Shown here one piece after another: positions 7,917 to 17,377 of a stretch of 64,000 nucleotides of DNA (its first letter is position 1; the number at the start of each line of letters is the position of its first letter). The DNA is from Nitratireductor indicus C115 (lineage in GTDB: Bacteria > Pseudomonadota > Alphaproteobacteria > Rhizobiales > Rhizobiaceae). The stretch spans positions 52,475 to 116,474 of the forward strand of contig NZ_AMSI01000016.1 of the NCBI RefSeq assembly GCF_000300515.1, given 5' to 3'. The notes beneath the pieces were generated by a model. That model ran no database searches. It had not been told where the DNA came from and worked only from the letters and a program-made list of their open reading frames with translations. A program made the translations under genes and the position numbers.

Positions 7917-9323
7917 ATGCTGCGCTCAGGTACCGCCTCGTTCTTGTGGTCGTTTCTGACACGCTCGCTTGCCGTCCGTGTGATCGCGTTTTCGTCGTTC
8001 TGGGCGATCATCGCGCTGGTGGTTATCGCCACGATCATCTCGGCCCTTTTCCGGCAGGTCTCCCAACGCGGTTTCGACAGTGTCCTTCTTGCCCATCTGA
8101 ACAACGTCATCGGATCGGTTGGCGCATCGGACAATCGCCGCTTGCAGGGGAATCCAAACCTCGACGATCTGCGATATCTGCAACCGAATTCGGGCTGGTA
8201 CTGGTCGGTCGAGCCGGTGACCAACGACCTTGGGCCAGCTCTTCGTTCTGCTTCGCTGACAGGCAATGTTCCTGCACCGAGCACGCGCGAGGTCCCCTTC
8301 AACGATTTTTTTCAAAGGAACTACATTGCCGTCGGTCCGGGGGGGCATCAGATCGAGGTTTTCGAGGCTGAACTCGTTGTTGGGGATCAGGGGCAGGTGG
8401 CGCGGTTCCGGGTCATGGGCAATCGCAGCGAACTCGAAGATGAAATCGGCCAGTTCATCCGACAGGTCTATGGCTATCTCGCCATGTTCGGCGCGGGCAT
8501 GATCGCTATCAATGTTTTTGCCATTCTCTATGGCCTGCGGCCATTGAACCGGGTTCAACAGGCTCTGGCCGATATACGCGCAGGCACGGCGCGGCGTCTG
8601 GAAGGTTCCTTTCCACGAGAAATCGCCGCCCTTGCCGATGAAACCAATGCGTTGATCGACAACAACAGGCGTATCATCGAGCGGTCCCGCAAGCAGGTGG
8701 GCAACCTCGCTCATTCGTTGAAGACGCCGCTGGCAGTCGTGATGAACGAAGGACGCGCAGTCGGCGGTGAGCGCGGAGCTCTGATTACAGCGCAGGCGCT
8801 CGCGTTGCAGCAGCAGCTCGATCACTATCTCCAGCGCGCACGTGCGGCCGCGCAGCGCGATACGCTGATCTTCCGCACCCCTGTGCGTGCGGCTCTGGAG
8901 CGCATGGTGCGCGTTATGACAAAACTCAATCCCGCCATAGAATTCGATGCGAGGCTGCCTGGCGTGGACCTGATTTTCGCTGGCGAGCGTGAAGATCTTG
9001 AAGAGATCAACGGAAATCTGCTTGAAAACGCAATGAAATGGGCACGGACGAGAGTGGTCCTGCACACAGAACTTCCTTCTGCGAGCAAGGGGCCCCGCAT
9101 GTTTCGCATCATTATCGAGGATGATGGGCCCGGTATTCCCGAGGAACAGGCACGCGAAGCGGTGAAGCGTGGTCGCAGGCTCGACGAGACAAAACCGGGC
9201 ACCGGGCTCGGGCTTGCGATTGTCACGGATCTCGTGGAAGAATATGGAGGTGCGTTCTTTCTTGAGCGGTCCTCCCTTGGCGGGCTTAAGGCCGTGGTGG
9301 AATTACCGCGCGTGGAGGCGTAA
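7917..9323 (+). CDS. feuQ: sensor histidine kinase, FeuQ-like
   Basis: This 468-residue kinase has one membrane segment at about 22-44, a periplasmic domain to about 184, a second segment at about 185-206, a HAMP-like linker, a dimerisation/phosphoacceptor region with H266 (NLAHSLKTPL), and an ATPase domain (NAMKWA, DDGPGIP, GTGLGLAIV). The ATG at 7917 is used because it begins just before the first membrane segment, 13 bp after the feuP stop. The architecture matches PhoQ/FeuQ-type osmosensing or envelope-sensing kinases. All catalytic boxes appear intact. The ligand or stimulus cannot be read from the sequence. Confidence 0.82.
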   Translation: MLRSGTASFLWSFLTRSLAVRVIAFSSFWAIIALVVIATIISALFRQVSQRGFDSVLLAHLNNVIGSVGASDNRRLQGNPNLDDLRYLQPNSGWYWSVEPVTNDLGPALRSASLTGNVPAPSTREVPFNDFFQRNYIAVGPGGHQIEVFEAELVVGDQGQVARFRVMGNRSELEDEIGQFIRQVYGYLAMFGAGMIAINVFAILYGLRPLNRVQQALADIRAGTARRLEGSFPREIAALADETNALIDNNRRIIERSRKQVGNLAHSLKTPLAVVMNEGRAVGGERGALITAQALALQQQLDHYLQRARAAAQRDTLIFRTPVRAALERMVRVMTKLNPAIEFDARLPGVDLIFAGEREDLEEINGNLLENAMKWARTRVVLHTELPSASKGPRMFRIIIEDDGPGIPEEQAREAVKRGRRLDETKPGTGLGLAIVTDLVEEYGGAFFLERSSLGGLKAVVELPRVEA

Positions 9324-9396
9324 CCGCCCAAATTCGGCCAAACCGGGTTGTTATGACCCTCTACTTGCGATCTGTCTCAGGGGATAAGCAAATCCT

Positions 9397-9831
9397 ATGA
9401 AATCCGCGCTCATCGCCGTTGTCGCGTCCGCGCTTGCGTTGTCTGGTTGTGTCAGTGGCAGTCTCTCGCAAGGCGAGTTGCAGCCGAGCCAGTTCGCAGC
9501 CACAGCCGCGCCACGTTCGGAGACCTTCGCCGGCATTGAGGGTGGGGGCCTTATCGGCGGCAATCTGGGATCATCCCTGACCCGCCAGCAGAGGCGACTT
9601 GGCCTCGAGGCGGAATATAAGGCCCTGGAGAATACCCCCGCCGGCCAGGATGTGACCTGGAAGGATGCGAGCAGCGGTCGCAGCGGCTCGGTCCGTGCGG
9701 CGCAACCCTATCGGGTTGGGTCGCAGGATTGTCGCCAGTATATCCACACGCTTGAAATGGGTGGAGCCAGCCAGGAAGCGCGTGGTACGGCCTGCCGCAA
9801 TGAAAACGGCAGCTGGACGCTGCTGAGCTGA
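9397..9831 (+). CDS. RT0821/Lpp0805-type surface lipoprotein
   Basis: This 144-residue protein has a lipoprotein signal ending in the lipobox LSGC (cysteine about residue 18). A glycine-rich stretch (GGGLIGGNLGSSL) of the glycine-zipper type follows, then a C-terminal domain with CRQYIHTLEMGG and GTACRNENGSWTLL, typical of alphaproteobacterial 17-kDa-antigen-like (RT0821/Lpp0805) lipoproteins. It probably sits in the outer membrane facing the periplasm; its role is unknown. It starts 73 bp after feuQ on the same strand, so co-transcription is possible. Confidence 0.75.
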   Translation: MKSALIAVVASALALSGCVSGSLSQGELQPSQFAATAAPRSETFAGIEGGGLIGGNLGSSLTRQQRRLGLEAEYKALENTPAGQDVTWKDASSGRSGSVRAAQPYRVGSQDCRQYIHTLEMGGASQEARGTACRNENGSWTLLS

Positions 9832-9964
9832 GGTCCGTGATCGCGGGAAGGCGGCTTTCAGTGCCGCTTTGCGGGTGCGGGCGCTGCGGCCCGCCTGTGC
9901 GAAAGCCAAATGGCCGCAGGTTCACCGTGTTGGCAGCCACGCTGGCGATGGCTATTTAGAGCTC

Positions 9965-11107
9965 ATGTTGTTCTGGATTCTTGCCGCACTGCTGACGCTT
10001 GCCGCCGCTCTTGCGGTGATGAGGCCTTTTGCTTCGCGTAAAGCAACCTCGACGGACGAAAAGTCCCACGACATCGAAGTTTACCGCGACCAGCTCGACG
10101 AATTGAGCCGCGATGTCGAGCGCGGCCTTATTGGCAAGGATGAAGCCGAGCAGGCCCGTGCTGAAATAGGCCGGCGTATCCTGAAGGCGACAGACGCGTC
10201 GCAGGATACGGCAAAGAGCGATGCTGGCGGCCAGGCGGCGCGCTTTACTGCTGCGGCAGCGATTCTTGCCGTGCCGCTCATCAGCTGGGGGCTTTATGCG
10301 GTAACCGGTTCGCCTGGAATGCCTGCTCAGCCTCTGCAGGCTCGGCTTGAACAGGATCCTTCCAACGCTTCTATTGAAGAGCTCGTTGCGCGTGCCGAGG
10401 CGCATCTGGCGGACAATCCGCAGGATGTGCGCGGCTGGCAGGTTCTGGCGCCGGTCTATATGCGTCTTGGCCGTTTCGCCGATGCACAAACGGCGCTGCG
10501 TGCCATTCTGCGCCTGTCGGGTGATGCACCTGAAGTGCAGGCTGCTCTCGGCGAGGCGATTGCGGCTGCCTCCCAGGGGATCGTGACCGCCGATGCGGAA
10601 GCTGCGTTTGAAGCCGCATTGAAAGCCGACCCGGCCAATCCCAAGGCCCGTTTCTTTCTGGCTCTGGGGCGCGCTCAGGAAGGCAAGATGGATGAAGCCC
10701 GTCAGGGCTGGCAGGCCTTGCAGGAGGCGCAGCCGGAAGGCTCGCCCTGGCGCGAGGCCGCGGCTCAGGCGCTGGCAAGCGCCGATGGCAATGCCCGTGG
10801 CGCATCTGGTGGCGCATCCAGTGCTCCGGGGCCGACACAGGAAGATGTGGCGGCCGCCTCGCAGTTGTCGGGCGGGGACCGGCAGGCCATGATCGAGGGA
10901 ATGGTATCGCGTCTCGATGAGAAATTGCGCGATAATCCGGATGATCCGGAGGGCTGGCGTCGGCTTGTCCAGTCTTACATGGTATTGAAGAAGCCCGATG
11001 AAGCGCGCGAAGCGCTTGACCGTGGCGTGGCAGCGCTCGGCGCGGATACCGAAGCAGGCAGGGCGCTGGCTGCCCTGGCGCGCGATCTCGGTCTTCCTGG
11101 CGAATAG
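9965..11107 (+). CDS. ccmI: cytochrome c biogenesis protein CcmI
   Basis: This 380-residue protein is an apocytochrome c chaperone of the Ccm (system I) heme-ligation machinery in the inner membrane. It has an N-terminal membrane segment ([18 protein letters not shown]), a heptad-like cytoplasmic stretch ([19 protein letters not shown]), a second segment at about residues 95-112, and a long periplasmic TPR region. That region includes [20 protein letters not shown] and a second block near [21 protein letters not shown] used the ATG at 9965 because the membrane segment begins there. It is followed by ccmE after 7 bp, starting a ccmIEFH operon. Confidence 0.9.
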   Translation: MLFWILAALLTLAAALAVMRPFASRKATSTDEKSHDIEVYRDQLDELSRDVERGLIGKDEAEQARAEIGRRILKATDASQDTAKSDAGGQAARFTAAAAILAVPLISWGLYAVTGSPGMPAQPLQARLEQDPSNASIEELVARAEAHLADNPQDVRGWQVLAPVYMRLGRFADAQTALRAILRLSGDAPEVQAALGEAIAAASQGIVTADAEAAFEAALKADPANPKARFFLALGRAQEGKMDEARQGWQALQEAQPEGSPWREAAAQALASADGNARGASGGASSAPGPTQEDVAAASQLSGGDRQAMIEGMVSRLDEKLRDNPDDPEGWRRLVQSYMVLKKPDEAREALDRGVAALGADTEAGRALAALARDLGLPGE

Positions 11108-11114
11108 GTGTGGT

Positions 11115-11549
11115 GTGACCCGAAAGCAAAAACGACTGACGATCATTGCAGGCGCCATCGGTTTCCTGGCGATAGCGACCGGACTGACGCTTTATGCGCT
11201 CAGGCAGCAAACCTCCTATTTCTACATGCCGGCTGACCTGGAGGCCCGCCCTGTTGCTGAAGGACAGCGCATTCGTCTTGGCGGGCTGGTCGAGGAAGGA
11301 TCGATCCAGCGCAGCGACGATACCCATGTGCGATTTGCCGTCACCGATGGCGAGCAATCGGTGACCGTGAAATATGCGGGCATTCTGCCGGACCTGTTTC
11401 GAGAGGGGCAGGGCGTTGTGACGGAAGGCGCTTTCGATGGCGCCCATGTGTTCGTCGCAGATTCGGTGCTTGCCAAGCACGACGAGAACTACATGCCCCG
11501 TGAAGTGGCCGACAGCCTGAAGGAAAAAGGCGTCTGGCAGGAAAATTGA
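11115..11549 (+). CDS. ccmE: heme chaperone CcmE
   Basis: This 144-residue periplasmic heme chaperone uses a GTG start at 11115, chosen because it gives the family N-terminus [13 protein letters not shown]; no in-frame ATG fits. A signal-anchor occupies about residues 8-28. The heme-binding histidine is H122 in KHDENYMP, with Y126 nearby, as in characterised CcmE proteins. CcmE receives heme from CcmC and passes it to CcmF/CcmH. A 100-bp gap containing a perfect hairpin separates it from ccmF. Confidence 0.93.
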   Translation: MTRKQKRLTIIAGAIGFLAIATGLTLYALRQQTSYFYMPADLEARPVAEGQRIRLGGLVEEGSIQRSDDTHVRFAVTDGEQSVTVKYAGILPDLFREGQGVVTEGAFDGAHVFVADSVLAKHDENYMPREVADSLKEKGVWQEN

Positions 11550-11597
11550 ACACCTCTAGCGGCGTTTGGTCTCGCCGTATGAGGCAGGGTGAAGGAG

Positions 11598-11623
11598 ACG
11601 AACCGGGATTGCTCCCGGTTCGT
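11598..11623 (+). other. perfect 11-bp inverted repeat between ccmE and ccmF
   Basis: ACGAACCGGGA and TCCCGGTTCGT flank a TTGC tetraloop, giving an uninterrupted 11-bp stem that ends 26 bp before the ccmF start. It has no U-tract and lies inside what should be one operon. It may be an attenuator, a processing or stabilising hairpin, or an isolated palindromic repeat. The structure is seen directly; the role is inferred. Confidence 0.6.
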
Positions 11624-11649
11624 GCTACCGGCGAGGAGCGCAGTCGAAG

Positions 11650-13650
11650 ATGAGCATCGAACTCGGTCATTTTGCACTCGTTCTGGCATTCGCGCTGGCG
11701 CTCGTGCAGATGTGCGTGCCGATCATCGGCGGGCAGCTGAAAAACGAGACGTTGATGCGGGTTGGAGAACCGACGGCGATGGCCGGGTTCGCTTTGATCT
11801 CGTTGTCGTTTGCAGCGCTTCTGAGCGCCTATGTCCTGTCCGATTTCTCGGTACTGAATGTGTGGGAGAATTCCCACTCCGCCAAACCGCTCCTCTACAA
11901 GATCACCGGCACATGGGGAAATCATGAAGGCTCAATGCTCCTCTGGGTGTTGATCCTCGCTTTTTTCGGTGCCCTGGTGGCACTCTTCGGCCGGAATTTG
12001 CCGCTCACTCTGCGCGCCAATGTGCTTGGTGTGCAGGGCGCGATTGGAAGTGCTTTCCTGCTCTTCATCCTGATGACGTCCAATCCGTTCACCCGCCTTG
12101 ATCCTGCTCCCATGCAGGGCAGGGACCTGAACCCGATCCTCCAGGATGTCGGCCTGGCCGTTCATCCGCCGCTTCTATATCTTGGCTATGTCGGATTTTC
12201 GGTTTCCTTCTCCTTCGCCATTGCCGCCTTGATCGAGGGGCGGATCGATGCCGCCTGGGCGCGCTGGGTACGCCCCTGGACACTGGCCGCCTGGATGTTC
12301 CTGACCGGCGGGATCGCGATGGGATCCTATTGGGCATATTACGAGCTTGGCTGGGGCGGATTCTGGTTCTGGGATCCGGTCGAGAATGCCTCCTTGCTTC
12401 CCTGGCTTGGCGGGACGGCGCTTCTGCATTCCGCTCTGGTGATGGAAAAGCGCTCCGCACTTAAGATATGGACCGTTCTGCTCGCGATCCTGACCTTTTC
12501 CCTGTCGCTTCTCGGTACGTTCCTCGTGCGCTCCGGCGTTCTGACGTCTGTCCATGCCTTTGCGACCGATCCAGCGCGAGGCGTGTTCATCCTTGGCATA
12601 TTGATGCTGTTTATCGGCGGTTCGCTGGCGTTGTTTGCATGGCGAGCCGGATCGTTGACGGCGGGCGGGCTTTTTCAGCCTATTTCCCGCGAAGGGGCTT
12701 TGGTTCTCAACAATCTGATTTTGACCACGGCCACGGCCACGGTGTTGATCGGGACGCTCTATCCGCTTTTGATCGAAGCGCTTCTGGGTGAGAAGATTTC
12801 CGTTGGCCCGCCCTTCTTCAACCTGACGTTCGGGCCGCTCATGCTGCCTTTGCTTGCTATCGTGCCATTCGGGCCGCTGCTTGCATGGAAGCGAGGCGAC
12901 CTCTGGGCAGCCTCGCAACGCCTGTTCTTCGCCTTTGGTGCGGCCCTTCTTGTGGCCATGCTTGCTTATGTGGTGATCGATCCCTCCTCGGTTCTGGGCG
13001 CTGCGGGTATCGGTCTGGGCGCCTGGCTGGTGCTTGGGGCTGCCACCGACATCGTCCTGAAATCCGGCTTCGGAAAGGCCACCGGTGCGGTGGCCTGGCG
13101 CCGGCTCATAGGTCTGCCGCGTTCCGTTTTCGGTACCGCGCTTGCCCACGCCGGCCTCGGCCTGACCATGATCGGCATCGCGGCTGTTTCCACCCAGCAG
13201 GAAGAGCGCATCGTGGCGCTTCAACCGGGCGAGACGGTGGAAATTCACGGTTTCGTTTTGCGTTTTGAAAGCCTGCGTCCCTTTACGGGTCCGAATTACA
13301 CCGAAGACCAGGCGCATTTCGTGCTGAACCGGGTTACCGGCAAGCCGCTTGGCGCGGTCGTATCGGCAAAGCGGCTCTATCAGGCGCGCCAGATGCCAAC
13401 CACGGAAGCCGGTATCCGGACGCTCGGCCTCAGCCAGCTTTATGTCTCGCTCGGCGACCGGACGCCCAATGGCGCTCTGGTCGTGCGTGTCTGGTGGAAG
13501 CCTTTCGTCACACTCATCTGGCTCGGTGCGCTGGTGATGATGGCAGGCGGGGCAGTTTCGTTGCTCGACCGCCGTCTGAGGGTGGGCGCTCCCATGCCGC
13601 GCGCAAAGCCGGGCAAGGCAAAGGTGGCCGGCGAGGGAGCGCGGGGATGA
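11650..13650 (+). CDS. ccmF: heme lyase subunit CcmF
   Basis: This 666-residue polytopic membrane protein is the core of the holocytochrome c synthase in the Ccm system. It carries the tryptophan-rich WWD-type motif [19 protein letters not shown] near residues 232-251, which faces the periplasm and handles heme. About fifteen hydrophobic segments and conserved histidines (for example [20 protein letters not shown]) are present. The length agrees with the family. Its stop overlaps the ccmH start (ATGA), so the two are translationally coupled. Confidence 0.95.
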   Translation: MSIELGHFALVLAFALALVQMCVPIIGGQLKNETLMRVGEPTAMAGFALISLSFAALLSAYVLSDFSVLNVWENSHSAKPLLYKITGTWGNHEGSMLLWVLILAFFGALVALFGRNLPLTLRANVLGVQGAIGSAFLLFILMTSNPFTRLDPAPMQGRDLNPILQDVGLAVHPPLLYLGYVGFSVSFSFAIAALIEGRIDAAWARWVRPWTLAAWMFLTGGIAMGSYWAYYELGWGGFWFWDPVENASLLPWLGGTALLHSALVMEKRSALKIWTVLLAILTFSLSLLGTFLVRSGVLTSVHAFATDPARGVFILGILMLFIGGSLALFAWRAGSLTAGGLFQPISREGALVLNNLILTTATATVLIGTLYPLLIEALLGEKISVGPPFFNLTFGPLMLPLLAIVPFGPLLAWKRGDLWAASQRLFFAFGAALLVAMLAYVVIDPSSVLGAAGIGLGAWLVLGAATDIVLKSGFGKATGAVAWRRLIGLPRSVFGTALAHAGLGLTMIGIAAVSTQQEERIVALQPGETVEIHGFVLRFESLRPFTGPNYTEDQAHFVLNRVTGKPLGAVVSAKRLYQARQMPTTEAGIRTLGLSQLYVSLGDRTPNGALVVRVWWKPFVTLIWLGALVMMAGGAVSLLDRRLRVGAPMPRAKPGKAKVAGEGARG

Positions 13651-14120
13651 ACATCTTTGCCAGAAAATTCGCGGCGATGGCATTGCTGGCAGTCTGCCTG
13701 TTGCCTCCCCCGGCAGCGGCAGTGCAACCTGACGAAGTGTTGCAGGATCCGAAGCTGGAGGAGCGGGCGCGTTCGCTTTCAGCCGAATTGCGCTGCATGG
13801 TCTGCCAGAACCAATCTATCGATGATTCTGACGCGGAGCTTGCTCGCGACCTGCGTGTTCTGGTGCGCGACCGGCTAAAGGCGGGCGACAGCGATGAGCA
13901 GGTGCTTGACTATGTGGTTGCCCGCTACGGCGAGTTTGTGCTCCTGAAGCCACGCTTCAGCATCCGCAATGCGCTCTTATGGGGCGCGCCCGTGGTGCTT
14001 CTCCTTATCGGTGGTATGGTTCTTCTTGTGGCCTCGCGTCGGCGGCCCGGTCGGGGGCCGGCCGCGCTCAGCGGCGAGGAAGAAGCCCGTCTCAAGACCA
14101 TACTCAGGGATGGTGACTGA
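13647..14120 (+). CDS. ccmH: cytochrome c maturation thiol protein CcmH (CcmL)
   Basis: This 157-residue protein has a signal peptide (about residues 1-25), the redox-active motif [10 protein letters not shown] at about residues 49-58 that reduces or presents the apocytochrome CXXCH cysteines, and one C-terminal membrane anchor ([18 protein letters not shown]). The ATG at 13647 overlaps the ccmF stop by 4 bp. It has the short CcmH form without a fused TPR region, which fits the separate ccmI upstream. The ccmABCDG genes are not in this window and must lie elsewhere. Confidence 0.93.
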   Translation: MNIFARKFAAMALLAVCLLPPPAAAVQPDEVLQDPKLEERARSLSAELRCMVCQNQSIDDSDAELARDLRVLVRDRLKAGDSDEQVLDYVVARYGEFVLLKPRFSIRNALLWGAPVVLLLIGGMVLLVASRRRPGRGPAALSGEEEARLKTILRDGD

Positions 14121-14219
14121 TATCGGCATTGGGGGCTCGCCTCGATGTTCCGATTTCCAAAACGCGCCCTGTTTTCAGCCACCCGGCAAATGCTGTAGCG
14201 TCCGCTTCCTCAACCTGAA

Positions 14220-14253
14220 GCATTTTGCAGTCGGGCGGAATCACCTGATGTCC
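14220..14253 (+). repeat. GCATTTTGCAG-type hairpin repeat, degenerate copy
   Basis: The sequence opens GCATTTTGCAG, then TCGGGCG and CACCTGA arms around GAAT, then TGTCC. It matches the copy at 61353 in both the leader and the CCTGATGTCC end, and shares the leader with the copies at 45580 and 45631. It lies 100 bp after ccmH. The stem is imperfect in this copy. Confidence 0.55.
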
Positions 14254-14322
14254 ACATAAGCGCAGGAAAACTGGAGCGGGACGGCGTTTGCGTGAAACGA
14301 TGAACCGCTCTGGGAGGGCGAT

Positions 14323-15552
14323 ATGACGACCATCACCGAAAAGCTGGAATTCGACGGTCATTCCGGTGCGAGGTTGGCCGCACGCCTTGATCTCCCCAAT
14401 GGGCCGGTGCGCGCCTATGCGCTGTTTGCCCACTGTTTCACCTGCAGCAAGGACATTGAGGCAGCGCGCCGTATCGGCGCCGACCTTGCGCGGGAGGGTG
14501 TTGCCGTTCTGCGCTTCGATTTCACGGGGCTTGGCGCGAGCGAAGGCGAGTTTGCTTCGACGAACTTCTCCACCAATCTCGCTGATCTATTGTGCGCGGT
14601 GGAGTTTCTGCGTGCGCACTACGAAGCCCCTTCCGTCCTGATCGGGCACTCGCTGGGCGGGGCTGCGGTGTTGGCGCTTGCCGGCACTCTGGTCGAGGTC
14701 AGAGCCGTCGTCACCATTGGTGCACCGGCCGATGCAGCCCATGTTCTGGGAAAGCTGGGCGGCTCGCTTGACGCCATCAGCCGCGACGGTTCAGCCGACG
14801 TAACGCTTGCCGGGCGCAGCTTTCGTATCGACAGGCAGTTCGTCGAGGACGTGCAGGAGCACAGCCTGCTCGATGCAGTGAAGGTGATGCGCAAGCCGCT
14901 GCTCATCATGCATGCACCGCTCGATGAAGTGGTCGGCATCGACAACGCCACGAAAATCTTTCTTGCAGCCAGACATCCCAAGAGTTTCGTCTCGCTGGAC
15001 AAAAGCGATCATCTCCTGACCGACCCGGCGGACACGGCTTTCGCCGCCAGTGTGATCGCGGGCTGGCTGTCGCGCTACATCGTGCCGGACGAGCCGCAAG
15101 GCAGCGAAGCCATGGAGCACGTTCGTGTCATGGAAACGGGAGAGGGCCGCTTCCAGAATGCGGTTCAGGCCGGCCGGCACAGGCTGTTCGCCGACGAGCC
15201 TGGAAGCGTGGGCGGTCTCGACACCGGACCTTCTCCTTACGATTTCCTGTCCATCGCGCTCGGTGCCTGCACGGCCATGACGCTTCGCATGTATGCGGAT
15301 CGCAAGGGGCTGGCCCTTGGTCGCATCAGTGTCGATGTTTCCCATGCCAAGGTGCACATGGAGGATTGCATCGACTGCTCCGATGAGCTGAAGGGCAAGG
15401 GGCGGATCGACCGGTTCAGCCGTGTCATTTCCGTGGAGGGTGAGATATCGGACGAAATCCGCGATAAGCTCCTTGAAATTGCAGGAAAATGCCCGGTCCA
15501 CAGGACGCTGGAGCGCAGTTCGCAGGTCCAGACCCGCATCGCAGAACAATGA
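14323..15552 (+). CDS. bifunctional alpha/beta hydrolase-OsmC fusion protein
   Basis: This 409-residue protein joins two domains. Residues about 1-255 form an alpha/beta hydrolase with nucleophile S110 in the elbow GHSLGGAAV and a likely acid and histidine near HAPLDEVVG and KSDHLL. Residues about 265-409 form an OsmC-like thiol peroxidase domain with C316 (LGACTAMTL) and C390 (GKCPVHRTL), the usual peroxidatic/resolving pair. OsmC proteins reduce organic hydroperoxides. Such fusions occur in many proteobacteria; the substrate of the hydrolase half is unknown. The ATG at 14323 follows a GGAGG motif. It appears to be a single-gene unit. Confidence 0.88.
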   Translation: MTTITEKLEFDGHSGARLAARLDLPNGPVRAYALFAHCFTCSKDIEAARRIGADLAREGVAVLRFDFTGLGASEGEFASTNFSTNLADLLCAVEFLRAHYEAPSVLIGHSLGGAAVLALAGTLVEVRAVVTIGAPADAAHVLGKLGGSLDAISRDGSADVTLAGRSFRIDRQFVEDVQEHSLLDAVKVMRKPLLIMHAPLDEVVGIDNATKIFLAARHPKSFVSLDKSDHLLTDPADTAFAASVIAGWLSRYIVPDEPQGSEAMEHVRVMETGEGRFQNAVQAGRHRLFADEPGSVGGLDTGPSPYDFLSIALGACTAMTLRMYADRKGLALGRISVDVSHAKVHMEDCIDCSDELKGKGRIDRFSRVISVEGEISDEIRDKLLEIAGKCPVHRTLERSSQVQTRIAEQ

Positions 15553-15596
15553 AATCGAGACAGAAGATTACGAAAAGTTCATCGCCAGGAAATGGC

Positions 15597-15620
15597 CTTG
15601 TAATGTAGCGAGGACTATCT
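15597..15620 (+). promoter_or_regulatory. possible RpoH-type promoter of degP
   Basis: CTTG (15597-15600) and CTATCT (15615-15620) are separated by 14 bases, similar to alphaproteobacterial sigma-32 (RpoH) promoters with CTTG-type -35 and CTAT-type -10 elements. It lies about 62 bp before the degP start. Heat-shock control of a DegP protease would make sense, but the match is short and unverified. Confidence 0.35.
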
Positions 15621-15682
15621 CTTCAGGCGAAACGCGCAGGCCGCGCGTTGCAAAACGAGAATTTTCAAGAGGATAGATCACA

Positions 15683-17227
15683 ATGCATCAGGATCCTAAA
15701 AGCTCAGACCGGGAGCGCGGCACCATCGGCACGGGACGCCGTCGCCTGATGGCGACGATCGCCTCTGTCGCCATTGCAGGCGCTGTTGGCCTCGGTATCG
15801 TGACCAGCGGGACGGCACCGGTTCTGGCTGAAGCCGTCCGCATGGACCAGCCGGTCCAGGCACCGAGCTTTGCCGACATCGTCGAGAAGGTTTCCCCCGC
15901 CGTCGTCAGCGTGCGGGTAAAGGCGGATGTGGAAACTGCTTCCGACAACAGCGGTGGCTCCATGTTCGATATGCCCGGCTTCCAGGATCTGCCGGACGGT
16001 CATCCGCTGAAGCGCTTTTTCCGTGAATTCCGCGGCGATCAGGGACCGCGTTCGGACCGCCGCGCCCAGCCGCGCCATCGCGTTCGCCCGGTGTCTCAGG
16101 GGTCCGGCTTCTTCATCTCCAACGACGGTTATCTGGTTACCAACAATCACGTCGTGCAGGGCGGCAGCGAATACACCGTCGTCATGGACGACGGCACCGA
16201 GTATGACGCCAAGCTGATTGGAACCGATCCACGCACCGATCTCGCTGTTCTGAAAGTCGACGAGAAGCGCGACTTCACCTATGTCGCCTTCGCTGACGAT
16301 GCCAAGGTTCGTGTCGGCGACTGGGTGGTTGCTGTGGGCAACCCCTTTGGTCTCGGTGGCACGGTCACAGCCGGTATCGTGTCTGCGCGTGGCCGTGACA
16401 TCGGCGCGGGTCCCTATGACGATTTCATCCAGATCGATGCGGCCGTGAACCGAGGCAATTCGGGCGGCCCGGCTTTCAATCTTACCGGTGAGGTCGTGGG
16501 CATCAATACGGCGATATTCTCGCCTTCGGGCGGCAATGTGGGCATCGCCTTCGCCATTCCGGCAAGTACTGCAAAGCAGGTGGTGAACGAGCTGATCCAG
16601 AGTGGTTCTGTCCAGCGCGGCTGGCTTGGCGTTCAGATTCAACCCGTATCCAAGGATATTGCCGAATCCGTCGGCCTGGACGAGGAAAAGGGAGCGCTGG
16701 TCGCCGATGCGCAGGATGGCCAGCCTGCGGCCAAGGCCGGCATCAAGTCCGGCGACATTATTGTCGCGGTTGAAGGCCAGACGGTCGCTTCGCCGCGCGA
16801 CCTCGCCCGCACGGTTGCCGGCTTTGCTCCTGGAAATGAAGTCGCCGTGACCGTATGGCGCGACGGCAAGACCCAGGACATCAAGGTCAAGCTGTCCGAG
16901 ATGCCGGCTGCCGACAAGATGGCTTCGGCTGACAATAGTGGCCCGAACGCCAGCCCGACGGATGCCCAGTTCGGTCTCACGGTAACGCCTTCCGAGGATG
17001 GTCGCGGTCTCGTCGTGACCGATGTGGAACCGGGCAGCGCCGCCGAGGATCGTGGCATTCGCGCCGGCGACATCATCCTCACGGTCAACTCCCGTGAGGT
17101 GAAGTCCGGCAAGGATATCGAGGAAGCGGTCGACGCGGCGACGAAGGCCGGGCGCAAGGCCGTGTTGGTTCAAATCGAGCGTGAGGACGCGAGCCGTTTC
17201 GTGGCTCTGCCCACCAACGAGGGTTGA
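15683..17227 (+). CDS. degP: Do/DegP-family periplasmic serine protease
   Basis: This 514-residue HtrA-family protease/chaperone degrades or refolds damaged envelope proteins. It has an N-terminal hydrophobic export segment (about residues 22-46) and a trypsin-like domain with triad H156 (NNHVV), D186 (TDLAVLK) and S260 (GNSGGP). Two PDZ domains follow (about 300-390, starting at RGWLGVQIQPV, and about 420-505, with DVEPGSAAEDRGI). The length is typical and the triad intact. It precedes an OmpR-type regulator and kinase by 150 bp, an arrangement found in other rhizobia. Confidence 0.93.
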   Translation: MHQDPKSSDRERGTIGTGRRRLMATIASVAIAGAVGLGIVTSGTAPVLAEAVRMDQPVQAPSFADIVEKVSPAVVSVRVKADVETASDNSGGSMFDMPGFQDLPDGHPLKRFFREFRGDQGPRSDRRAQPRHRVRPVSQGSGFFISNDGYLVTNNHVVQGGSEYTVVMDDGTEYDAKLIGTDPRTDLAVLKVDEKRDFTYVAFADDAKVRVGDWVVAVGNPFGLGGTVTAGIVSARGRDIGAGPYDDFIQIDAAVNRGNSGGPAFNLTGEVVGINTAIFSPSGGNVGIAFAIPASTAKQVVNELIQSGSVQRGWLGVQIQPVSKDIAESVGLDEEKGALVADAQDGQPAAKAGIKSGDIIVAVEGQTVASPRDLARTVAGFAPGNEVAVTVWRDGKTQDIKVKLSEMPAADKMASADNSGPNASPTDAQFGLTVTPSEDGRGLVVTDVEPGSAAEDRGIRAGDIILTVNSREVKSGKDIEEAVDAATKAGRKAVLVQIEREDASRFVALPTNEG

Positions 17228-17245
17228 TCCTTCGTCGAAAAGCCT

Positions 17246-17274
17246 CTTCCCCCGCACGCCTGTTGTGGGGGAAG
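17246..17274 (+). terminator. stem-loop after degP
   Basis: CTTCCCCC (17246-17253) pairs with GGGGGAAG (17267-17274), 19 bp after the degP stop; the sequence then runs into GGTTCCTGCCGGCA. The same outline (CTTCTCCC arms followed by TGCCGGCAGG) recurs at 22552, so this may be a repeat-derived terminator. Confidence 0.5.
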
Positions 17275-17377
17275 GGTTCCTGCCGGCAAAAGGCAAGTCG
17301 CCAAACGCTTCGCGTTTCCATTTGCCTGCTCCGGTTTTCGGGCCGGTGTTCACTCAATTCCGGGGTATAAGGGCGGA

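Noticed and set aside
15704-17353. A 549-codon open frame antisense to degP
   Set aside because: It mirrors the degP codons in a high-GC gene, shows no domain or ribosome-binding site, and degP itself has an intact triad and PDZ domains.
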